Assembly (NCBI GenBank): GCA_947302435.1
Contig: CAMYVQ010000022.1
Coordinates: forward strand, 1-40,389
DNA: 40,389 nucleotides
Reading direction: 5' to 3'
DNA from: an uncultured Prevotella sp.
GTDB taxonomy: Bacteria > Bacteroidota > Bacteroidia > Bacteroidales > Bacteroidaceae
The notes beneath the pieces were generated by a model. It made no database searches. It saw only the letters and a program-made list of their open reading frames with translations, and was not told the origin of the DNA. The position numbers and the translations under genes are program-made. Of this stretch, positions 33,765 through 40,389 are shown piece after piece (the first letter of the stretch is position 1; each line of letters starts with the position of its first letter).

Positions 33765-36557
33765 ATGAATAGATTATTATTAGTATTATGTCTTTTTTTC
33801 TTTTATGAGACTAAGGCAGAAACAGTTACAATTCAAATAGGAAAGAGTAATACTTTTACGGTCAAAACTCAATCTGGAAGAATCTTTAACGGATGGATTT
33901 ATGACCACGACCTATTAGAAGCAGAATTAATAGGTGACAGTTATTGTGTTCTTAAAGCAATAGGCACTGAAGAGACAACTACAACTGTGACATGTAATTA
34001 TACCGATACCCATATTGAAATCGATGATCATTACAATTCCCATGTAATAACGACACCGGGAAGTCAAAGTTGGACTGTAAACATTAGTGAATCATCAGGC
34101 TCATCATCAGGTACCTCATCAGGTACATTGATTAATGGAGTTTATTATGAACTCAGTAAAGATCCTCGAGCATATCGTGGTAATGCATATGTCTTAGATG
34201 CGCCCAGCCATTATCAAGGCTCTTTAGTTATCCCAAGTCAATTATATTACAATAAAACATTTTATGATGTCCGTAAGTTTAAAAAATATGACGCATTAGA
34301 CAACTGTGACAAACTTATCTCATTATCAATTCCTGGGACTTTGAATGATTTTGTTAGTATTGACGAACGTTCAAATCTCCAAAATCTACGATATATTACC
34401 GTAACGAAAGGATTAAATTCTGAATATTCTGATACGTACGACTCAAGAGACAACTGTAACGCTATTATTCATACGGAGAGCAATACTTTAATTTTAGGTT
34501 CTGCTAATACTGTCATTCCGAATAGCGTTACTGAAATAAGAGATTATGCATTTGCAAACAATGCTTGCCTAACTTCACTTACCATTCCAAATAGTGTAAC
34601 TGAACTTGGCGAGGGAGTTTTTTATAATTGTACTGGATTAGAGACCGTATCAATTCCTAATAGTGTGACGAGCATTGGATATGATGCGTTCTATGGATGT
34701 ACAAGTCTGACGAGTGTCACCATTCCTAATAGTGTGACAAGTATTGGTGGTTCGGCATTCCAGTATTGTACAAATCTGACAGATGTATCCATTCCTAATA
34801 GTGTGACGAGCATTGGATATGATGCGTTCTATGGTTGTACAAGTCTGACAAATATAACTATTCCTAATAGTGTGACGAGCATTGGACATGATGCGTTCAA
34901 GGGCTGTACAAGTCTGACAAATATAACTATTCCTAATAGTGTAACAAGTTTATCCGGTAATTTCGAAGGATGTACAAGTCTGACGAGTGTCGTCATTCCT
35001 AATAGTGTGACAAGTCTTGGGTGGTCAGTATTCAAAGGCTGTACAAGTCTGACGAGTGTCGTCATTCCTAATAGTGTGACAAGTATTGGGATTTGGGCAT
35101 TCTATGGTTGTACAAACCTGAAATCTGTCACTGTATCTTGGAATGAACCTTTAACCAACATAGGCGGCGATTGTTTTTCTATTGATGCTATTGCAAATGC
35201 CACTTTATATGTACCAGTAGGAACAGTAGAGGCATATAAGAATGCTAATGGATGGAAAAATTTTGGAAAAATAGTAGCACCAGAATTAACAGAAGACAAG
35301 ACTTTTACTACTTCTATAATTGCAGATGAAGAACCTGTGAATGCAACCTTTAAAGTGATAGATGCTGAGAATAATTATGTGCGTATTGGTAATGGGGAAG
35401 AACCATCAATTAATGATGGGACAACGGGTAATGTTGTCATTCCGTCATATGTGACAGGATCAGATGGAGTTTCTTACCAAGTAAAAGAAATCGCAGACGG
35501 TGCCTTCCTTGGATGCTATAATCTCACAAGTATTACCCTGCCACAAAGTATAGAAGACATAGGCGAAGCTGCGTTTGCAGATTGTTACGATCTCACTACT
35601 ATGAATATTCCAGCAAGTGTCACCACAATTGGTGCAGATGCCTTCATGTCTTGTGGGCTTACAGCAGTGGCCATTCCACAGAATGTGGCGACGATAGGCA
35701 GTGGCGCATTCACTTATTGTAATGATCTGACTTCTGTAACCGTGGCGTGGAGCGAGCCCATAGTCATCGACGAGGATTGTTTCACCAATGCCGCCAATGC
35801 TACGCTTCATGTTCCAGCAGGGACAAAAAACCTGTATAAGACCGCAACAGGCTGGAAGGAGTTCGGGGAAATCGTGGATGGAACTGAGAATATCCTGTTT
35901 GCCGATGATGTGATTGCATGTCGTGGAGGACAGGTAACCCTTCCGATTGAACTATGTAATGAGGAGAATATCCGCCAAATTCAATTTGAATTGTCTTTGC
36001 CTGAAGGCATTTCTGTTGTAACCAAAGAAAATGGGGATTTGCAGGCAACGCTTACTCAAAGGGCAAGTTCTACTCATCAGATTACTGGCACATATCTGCC
36101 TAACGGCAATTATCTGGTCATCATTACACGAACAACGCTTAGTGATGACGTTATCCAGGATTCAGAAGGGCGTATAGCAAGTATTAGCCTGAAGGTGAGA
36201 TTAAATGTAGCTCCAGGTGATTACGACATAAAGATTACGGATTGCGAATTTTCTATCAAGGGGGTTAGTACGGCCATGCTCCTTCCCGATAGTCACAGCA
36301 AACTGACCATTAGCAGTATTCTACTGGGTGACTCGAATCACGACGACCGCGTATCTGTTTCCGACATATCAAATGTCATAGATTACATTCTCAAAAAGAA
36401 CGAGAACGACCCTGATTTCATGTGGCATGCAGCGAATGCCAGCGGAGATGAACGAATATCTGTATCTGACATCTCTACCATTATAGACATTATTCTGCAT
36501 AAGGAGGTCTTTGGAGAAATACAAGCAACCAAAAAGGATGAATTGGATCCACAATAA
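33765..36557 (+). CDS. BspA-like leucine-rich repeat surface protein with cohesin-like domain and dockerin-like end
   Basis: A 930-residue exported protein with a signal peptide at residues 1-18. After an N-terminal beta-rich domain, nine TpLRR/BspA-type repeats (IPNSVTSIG..AF.GCTSLTSVT) cover about 250-456. The block closes with a SVTVSWNEPL...ATLYVPVGTVEAYK cap. A second, more diverged block of about three repeats and a similar cap (SVTVAWSEPI...ATLHVPAGTKNLYK) ends near 706. Residues about 710-850 form a cohesin-like domain. Residues 853-915 carry two dockerin-type calcium-binding segments (GDSNHDDRVSVSDI and ASGDERISVSDI). There is no T9SS-type tail, unlike the other surface proteins here. 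BspA-like LRRs bind host proteins or other bacteria in relatives. The gene is AT-rich, most strongly in its first half. Confidence 0.85.
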   Translation: MNRLLLVLCLFFFYETKAETVTIQIGKSNTFTVKTQSGRIFNGWIYDHDLLEAELIGDSYCVLKAIGTEETTTTVTCNYTDTHIEIDDHYNSHVITTPGSQSWTVNISESSGSSSGTSSGTLINGVYYELSKDPRAYRGNAYVLDAPSHYQGSLVIPSQLYYNKTFYDVRKFKKYDALDNCDKLISLSIPGTLNDFVSIDERSNLQNLRYITVTKGLNSEYSDTYDSRDNCNAIIHTESNTLILGSANTVIPNSVTEIRDYAFANNACLTSLTIPNSVTELGEGVFYNCTGLETVSIPNSVTSIGYDAFYGCTSLTSVTIPNSVTSIGGSAFQYCTNLTDVSIPNSVTSIGYDAFYGCTSLTNITIPNSVTSIGHDAFKGCTSLTNITIPNSVTSLSGNFEGCTSLTSVVIPNSVTSLGWSVFKGCTSLTSVVIPNSVTSIGIWAFYGCTNLKSVTVSWNEPLTNIGGDCFSIDAIANATLYVPVGTVEAYKNANGWKNFGKIVAPELTEDKTFTTSIIADEEPVNATFKVIDAENNYVRIGNGEEPSINDGTTGNVVIPSYVTGSDGVSYQVKEIADGAFLGCYNLTSITLPQSIEDIGEAAFADCYDLTTMNIPASVTTIGADAFMSCGLTAVAIPQNVATIGSGAFTYCNDLTSVTVAWSEPIVIDEDCFTNAANATLHVPAGTKNLYKTATGWKEFGEIVDGTENILFADDVIACRGGQVTLPIELCNEENIRQIQFELSLPEGISVVTKENGDLQATLTQRASSTHQITGTYLPNGNYLVIITRTTLSDDVIQDSEGRIASISLKVRLNVAPGDYDIKITDCEFSIKGVSTAMLLPDSHSKLTISSILLGDSNHDDRVSVSDISNVIDYILKKNENDPDFMWHAANASGDERISVSDISTIIDIILHKEVFGEIQATKKDELDPQ
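34515..35132 (+). repeat. Tandem 69-bp repeats in the LRR gene
   Basis: Nine successive units begin with ATTCCTAATAGTGT or a close variant. Most are 69 bp (23 codons); one is three bases shorter. Several neighbouring units differ by only a few bases. This is much closer than the amino acid constraint requires, since synonymous sites agree as well. Confidence 0.85.
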
Positions 36558-36570
36558 AAAACTAAAGAAT

Positions 36571-37806
36571 ATGAAACGATTATTATTTTTGATTAGCATG
36601 ATAATAACATGCGCCAGTTACAGCAATGCAGATGAAATTGTTGTACCAGACATTGTAATTCCTAAAGGTAGTACAGCAACACTTGACATTCAGTTGAATA
36701 ACAATCAACAAATAAGAACTGAAGTCCAGTTCTTGATAACTCTGCCTGAAGGGATTACTTTGGTACATAAATCTTCTAAATTAGGTGAGCGCTTTAATGG
36801 AATGGCTGTTGCCCCAGGCGATGTGTCAGAAGGCAATAACCAGTGGACGGTGATGATTTCGGCAGCAGGAGCAACAAACGATCCGATTCCTGAAAAAAGC
36901 GGGACTCTTGTGACTGTAGACTTGCTTGCAGATGATTCTATAGAGGAAGGTACAGAACTCAATGGCTGTTTGGAAGTTACCGATATGAACCTTGCATCTG
37001 GTGGGTCTATCGTTGGCGATATTCAATCTTTAGTGAATTTCAAAATCACTATCGGTCAGCCAGATGACGGCAGGCTGAAATTCTACGAGACCTCGACAAC
37101 GCTGCCTCCTTACACCGCAGGCGAAAAGGCAAATGTAACCATGCATCGCACCATCAAAGCCAACCAGTGGAGTACCATCTGTCTGCCGTTTAATTTGACT
37201 AAGGACCAAATAGACGAAGTTTTTGGTAGTAATGCAAAGTTTGCAACATGGTCTAAATGGGAGGTGGTGTATGAGGACGACAATGAAACCCCAAAAGCCA
37301 TTTCTATCGATTTTACCGAACTCTCTGATAGAACACTAAGCAGACAAGGGATTGTTGCCGGTAAGCCATATCTCATCAAAACACAAAAGGACATAGAATC
37401 TTTTGAACTTGACGGGGTAGTGCTTGGTTCAACCACTCCCACAGAACAATCCATGTTTGATAGCGAACCCTACTACAATGGTGTTCTTTATGGAACATTC
37501 GTCAAGAAAACAGTTCCTGATAACGGACTATTTATCAGCAACAATCAGTTCTGGTACTCCACAGGAAAAACCAGTATCAAAGCATTTCGTTGCTGGTTTG
37601 AACTGGAAGCCGTTCTAAACCATAGTGAGGCAGAATCGAGAATCAGCATGAATTTCCTTGATGACAATTCATCTAACATCAACGAAATTAATAGTAGAGA
37701 TTCGGAAACAGGATATCCTGTCTACGACATCATGGGACGAAAAGTATACTCTCAACTGAAGAAGGGACTCTATATCGAGAATAGAAAAAAGAAGATCGTA
37801 AAATAA
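36571..37806 (+). CDS. Secreted cohesin-like protein with T9SS-type tail
   Basis: A 411-residue exported protein (start ATG at 36571, directly before the signal peptide MKRLLFLISMIITCASYSNA). Residues about 22-155 form a cohesin-like beta-sandwich: IVIPKGSTATLDIQLNNNQQ, an LPEGI turn and a terminal GTLVTVDLLADDSI strand resemble the equivalent domain of the LRR protein upstream. A middle region (about 160-375) has the TIKANQWSTICLPFNLT pattern common in Prevotella surface proteins. The last ~30 residues, with PVYDIMGRKV and LKKGLYIENRKKKIVK, form a T9SS-type tail. It lies 13 bp after the LRR gene and so is surely co-transcribed. An alternative in-frame start at 36511 would overlap the LRR gene and bury the signal peptide. 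Its ligand is unknown; a dockerin of its neighbour is one possibility. Confidence 0.8.
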   Translation: MKRLLFLISMIITCASYSNADEIVVPDIVIPKGSTATLDIQLNNNQQIRTEVQFLITLPEGITLVHKSSKLGERFNGMAVAPGDVSEGNNQWTVMISAAGATNDPIPEKSGTLVTVDLLADDSIEEGTELNGCLEVTDMNLASGGSIVGDIQSLVNFKITIGQPDDGRLKFYETSTTLPPYTAGEKANVTMHRTIKANQWSTICLPFNLTKDQIDEVFGSNAKFATWSKWEVVYEDDNETPKAISIDFTELSDRTLSRQGIVAGKPYLIKTQKDIESFELDGVVLGSTTPTEQSMFDSEPYYNGVLYGTFVKKTVPDNGLFISNNQFWYSTGKTSIKAFRCWFELEAVLNHSEAESRISMNFLDDNSSNINEINSRDSETGYPVYDIMGRKVYSQLKKGLYIENRKKKIVK

Positions 37807-37819
37807 TAAAGTAAAAAAA

Positions 37820-38008
37820 ATGAAAAAGACATATATCCAGCCAACTATAGAAATAATTAGGGCTTCAGCTGTAAGCTTCATCTGTGGTTCTCAAGATATA
37901 ACTTCCAACCTTAACATCGGCTACGGCGGTGTGGACGAGAATGGCAAAAAGGAGGCTGATTCCCGATACCAGAAATTTGATGTCTGGGAGGAAGATGAAG
38001 GAGAGTAA
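37820..38008 (+). CDS. Small MKKxYxxP-type hypothetical protein
   Basis: A 62-residue protein. It starts MKKTYIQPTIEIIRASAVSF, has a central NIGYGGVDENGKKE and ends acidic with FDVWEEDEGE. Small proteins with an MKKxYxxP start, a Gly-rich middle and a Trp-containing acidic end are common beside surface-protein genes in Prevotella, and they have no known function. It lacks a signal peptide or membrane segment, and holds a single cysteine. It follows the cohesin-like gene by 13 bp, so it is the last gene of that operon. After it, 38009-38144 shows no gene. It does contain a palindrome, AAATTGC/GCAATTT (38107-38121). Confidence 0.7.
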   Translation: MKKTYIQPTIEIIRASAVSFICGSQDITSNLNIGYGGVDENGKKEADSRYQKFDVWEEDEGE

Positions 38009-38144
38009 GAAGAATACTGGTAACAAATGTTATTCAACAAAACATTTACACAGTCTCAAATTGTCTTGTTATGTTAAGTCTGAATGAAAGAGATGAATTT
38101 TCGCATAAATTGCGGCAATTTTCGCGATAATTCAAAATCATCTT

Positions 38145-39587
38145 TTATCGATAGAAGCCCTTCTGACGAACGGACACAAAGCCAAGTCCTACGAAAGTTA
38201 TCAATCCATTCATTAGCAACAGTTCGTATCCGAAATGATAGCCGAACTGTTGCTTTGCTATGGAGTCGATGACATAGCAGAGCAGGGGCGAAGCTACACA
38301 TACGTAAGGGACGAAGCGGTCGCGCACCTGACGCTTGGTGAAAAGGCCAAAAGCGAAGAGTCCCAACAATGGGCCGTAGGTATAGGAGACGATGGTGTAG
38401 ATGGCATCAATCAAGCTCTTCGAGTTAATGGCATCGAAGAGCAGAATAAACAAGGCAAAGAACAGGCACATAGCGACGTGGACATGGCGGCGCAAACGCT
38501 CGTCGTTCTCGCGGTTACGAATATCCACACAGTAACAAGTGGTCAACGAAGTCAGAGCTGAGTCAGCACTGGAGAACGAAGCGGCCAGAATGCCCAAGAC
38601 GAAGAAGACGAAGAGAGTTGAGAATTGAGAGACTTCACTTTCTGACGTTTGAACGAACATCGTCAGAAGTTCGTCGCCTTTTGTGGGCAAGGCCACGCCC
38701 TGACTCTCAAAGAACTGCGCCAATAAGACACCTAAAGCCAAAAAGAGGAAATTGACAGGCAGAAAGGCCATCCCATAGGTACACATATCCTTCTGCGCAT
38801 CCCGAAGCGACTTGCAAGTCAGGTTTTTCTGCATCATGTCCTGATCCAATCCAGTCATCACCACTACGATAAAAAGACCGCTGAGCAACTGCTTCCAGAA
38901 ATACCACGGCGAAGTCCAGTCATCAAGGACGAACACCCGGCTACGCTCATCGGCCATCACCGATCGAACGGCATCCGAAAGCGAGAAGTCTAACTGTCCC
39001 ATCACTTTATATATAATAAGGAGAAGGGCCGAAAAAAGGCAAACGGTCTGAAAGGTATCGGTAAAGACCAATGTGCGGATGCCTCCCCGACGGGTGTAGA
39101 GCCAAATCAAAAGCACCATGCCCACGGTAATCAATATGAAAATTCCCTTTGAACCTCCCGAAAAAGTTGTAAGGATCATGCAAATGACATAGAACTTCAG
39201 GGCCGCACCACACATCTTCGACAACAGGAAAAACCATGCGCCCGTTTTGTAGCTCTTTCCACCCAACCTTTGTCCAAGATAACCATAGATGGAGGTGAGA
39301 TTCAACCGATAGTACACGGGCAAGAGCACGAAAGCCACCACTAAATAGCCCAGTATAAACCCTATGCACAGTTGCAGATAGGCCATACTGCTGGTAAGCA
39401 CCATACCCGGTACGCTCACAAAAGTCACACCCGAAATGCTGGCCCCCACCATACCAAAAGCCACCATCCACCACTTTGAGCGCCGCTCTCCCCGAAAGAA
39501 CGTCGTATTTGTTGCCTTTCGTGCCGTCAGCCTGCTAATGCAGAAAAGTGCAAAAAAATACAGAGATATGACTATAATGATTAGCAT
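38145..39587 (-). CDS. Sodium:solute symporter family protein
   Basis: A 480-residue membrane protein of the SSS (solute:sodium symporter) family, of normal length with about 13 hydrophobic helices. Family features visible are the N-terminal FFRGERRSKWWMVAFGMVGASISGVTFVSVPGM region, which includes the first substrate/Na+-binding helices, and GMALLI/GLDQDMMQKNLTCKS in the middle. The segment ADSALTSLTTCYCVDI is the helix carrying the conserved Ser/Thr of the second sodium site. It would import a small organic solute with sodium across the inner membrane; the solute cannot be told from sequence. It stands alone, with its own promoter, and is transcribed toward the AT-rich surface-protein group. 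Confidence 0.87.
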   Translation of the reverse strand: MLIIIVISLYFFALFCISRLTARKATNTTFFRGERRSKWWMVAFGMVGASISGVTFVSVPGMVLTSSMAYLQLCIGFILGYLVVAFVLLPVYYRLNLTSIYGYLGQRLGGKSYKTGAWFFLLSKMCGAALKFYVICMILTTFSGGSKGIFILITVGMVLLIWLYTRRGGIRTLVFTDTFQTVCLFSALLLIIYKVMGQLDFSLSDAVRSVMADERSRVFVLDDWTSPWYFWKQLLSGLFIVVVMTGLDQDMMQKNLTCKSLRDAQKDMCTYGMAFLPVNFLFLALGVLLAQFFESQGVALPTKGDELLTMFVQTSESEVSQFSTLFVFFVLGILAASFSSADSALTSLTTCYCVDIRNRENDERLRRHVHVAMCLFFALFILLFDAINSKSLIDAIYTIVSYTYGPLLGLFAFGLFTKRQVRDRFVPYVCVASPLLCYVIDSIAKQQFGYHFGYELLLMNGLITFVGLGFVSVRQKGFYR

Positions 39588-39603
39588 ATACTATCAACAC
39601 AGA

Positions 39604-39636
39604 CAAAGGTACATCATTTTTTTCATGTATTCCAAA
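39604..39636 (-). promoter_or_regulatory. Promoter of the symporter gene
   Basis: On the minus strand TACCTTTG (39604-39611) matches TAnnTTTG, and TTTG (39633-39636) lies 21 bp upstream. The ATG at 39587 is 17 bp beyond the -7 element. Confidence 0.72.
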
Positions 39637-40302
39637 TTTTTCAGTAGTTTTCTTTGCTGGTTCGCCAATATTTTATTAGATGAAAACATTGGTGTCCCGT
39701 TAAATATGCTATCTGACAGTTTGTACAGGATGGTCTCTTCTGGCAGTATTTTCCGAGGGCTTTCACATATTTCTCTGCCGCTGTCCGAATCCCTTGTCCT
39801 TGATAATGTCCGTTTTTATCCGTCCAATCTCATCATTGACAGTCATACTGAACTGAAAACACAATTCTGCATCACAACATGCAGCTCTCAGGATGGCATA
39901 GCCATTGGCAACATCCACCATACCATGATGATCGGATTATCTGGTAAAGCACTATCAGGCTTGAAATAGACATCCTTGCCTATATACGCTATCGGTGAAG
40001 AACTCCAGTCAATAAAATATCTCCGACATCAGCAGGTACATGAAACGCTTGATCTCCTCACACTCTTTGAGAAACCTGATACGGCGAAGCTGGTTCGAGA
40101 GGTCGCTGTTGCTCTCATGGGAGGTCGCTATGTCAGTATTCCTTGTGCTGGTGGTGGTTCTGTCAATAGCGAGACTGGCTGGGACGGTCGCAAGAAAGAC
40201 GAGGAGAACGAGGACTTCCGACTTCGTTGTTGGCTTCATGCAGCAAAGACCGTCAAGGCTTCGCGATATGTGCCGACAAAGAGGAAAGGGTATGGCAGAT
40301 AA
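39625..40302 (+). pseudogene. Uncertain plus-strand reading frame interrupted by one TAG; possible mobilisation-gene remnant
   Basis: From 39625 a plus-strand frame runs to a TAG at 39967-39969, then continues in the same frame to 40302 with only that one stop. The last 65 codons look like true coding sequence: an AGGGSVNSETGWDGRKKDEE stretch (Gly-rich then acidic) followed by a basic end (TKRKGYGR). I associate this with the C-terminal tails of Bacteroidetes relaxase/mobilisation proteins, but the likeness is weak. The first half (39625-39969) has no recognisable domain. An intrinsic terminator follows directly, supporting transcription in this direction. Minus-strand frames in the same region also give short coding-like fragments, so strand choice is not secure. 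The N-terminal part overlaps the symporter promoter. Confidence 0.3.
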
Positions 40303-40317
40303 TTTGCTTCTTATAGA

Positions 40318-40360
40318 GCACTCACATCTGATAGGGAAAGGTGTGAGTGCCTTCTTTATT
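40318..40360 (+). terminator. Intrinsic terminator near the window end
   Basis: GCACTCACA (40318-40326) pairs with TGTGAGTGC (40342-40350) in a perfect 9-bp stem with a 15-nt loop, followed by CTTCTTTATT. It lies 16 bp after the reading frame that stops at 40302. Confidence 0.7.
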
Positions 40361-40389
40361 ATACGTATTCGAGCATCATGTTCGTTTTT

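Noticed and set aside
34515..35132. LRR DNA repeats as a CRISPR array
   Set aside because: The repeats are contiguous, have a 69-bp codon-phased period and encode BspA-type LRRs.
40009..40239. A minus-strand frame with a signal-peptide-like stretch (LVLLVFLATVPASLA)
   Set aside because: The hydrophobic run is the reverse complement of an acidic GAC/GAG-rich plus-strand segment, and the frame stops without a terminator.

Overview
The window looks like a chromosomal segment from a Bacteroidales bacterium, most probably Prevotella or a relative. This rests on the repeated TAnnTTTG-type -7 promoter elements, several secreted proteins ending in a type IX secretion (T9SS)-like C-terminal tail, the TamB/TamL pair, a C10 (streptopain-type) protease and BspA-like leucine-rich repeats. 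No strain or species can be fixed from the sequence alone.

Layout. (1) 1-2341: the 5' part of an initiator-like tRNA-Met on the minus strand, with its promoter, divergent from a tight tetR - fabG - rluA-type group. (2) 2360-6319: a 1319-residue secreted C10 protease, convergent with a minus-strand surface-protein block. The 210 bp between them hold a degenerate 22-bp tandem array with a 41-bp near-palindrome, then a strong bidirectional terminator. (3) 6529-21303, minus strand: four large secreted proteins (2283, 605, 829 and 1125 residues) built from adhesin-like, Ig-like and carbohydrate-binding-like modules. All four end in T9SS-type tails. They lie in at least two transcription units, split by a terminator near 17870-17908. 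(4) 21479-28554: tamB and tamL, the envelope-biogenesis pair. (5) 28705-32955: a sugar nucleotidyltransferase-like gene, an NrnA-type DHH phosphoesterase, a DUF4827-like lipoprotein and a phosphoglucosamine/phosphohexose mutase. The mutase carries an in-frame insertion made of a short ATGC-rich repeat. (6) 32956-33511: no ordinary gene, but two intrinsic terminators, a set of hairpins and a roughly 185-nt structured RNA candidate with its own promoter and terminator. (7) 33512-38008: a visibly AT-richer accessory group. It holds a frameshifted Cys-rich zinc-finger gene, a BspA-like LRR protein ending in a dockerin-like pair, a cohesin-like protein with a T9SS-type tail, and a 62-residue peptide of the Bacteroidales MKKxYxxP type. 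(8) 38145-39587: a sodium:solute symporter on the minus strand. (9) 39588-40389: a poorly resolved end, with two in-frame plus-strand reading frames split by one TAG, then a terminator. It may be the remnant of a mobilisation gene.

How it fits together. Most of the window concerns the cell surface: export and outer-membrane assembly (TamB/TamL), and a large set of probable T9SS cargo including a protease and carbohydrate-binding-like giants. No T9SS machinery gene is present here. The most interesting lead is region 7, where a dockerin-ended LRR protein without an anchor sits beside a cohesin-like protein that has one. This suggests, without proving, a two-component surface assembly. The second lead is the structured RNA just upstream of it.
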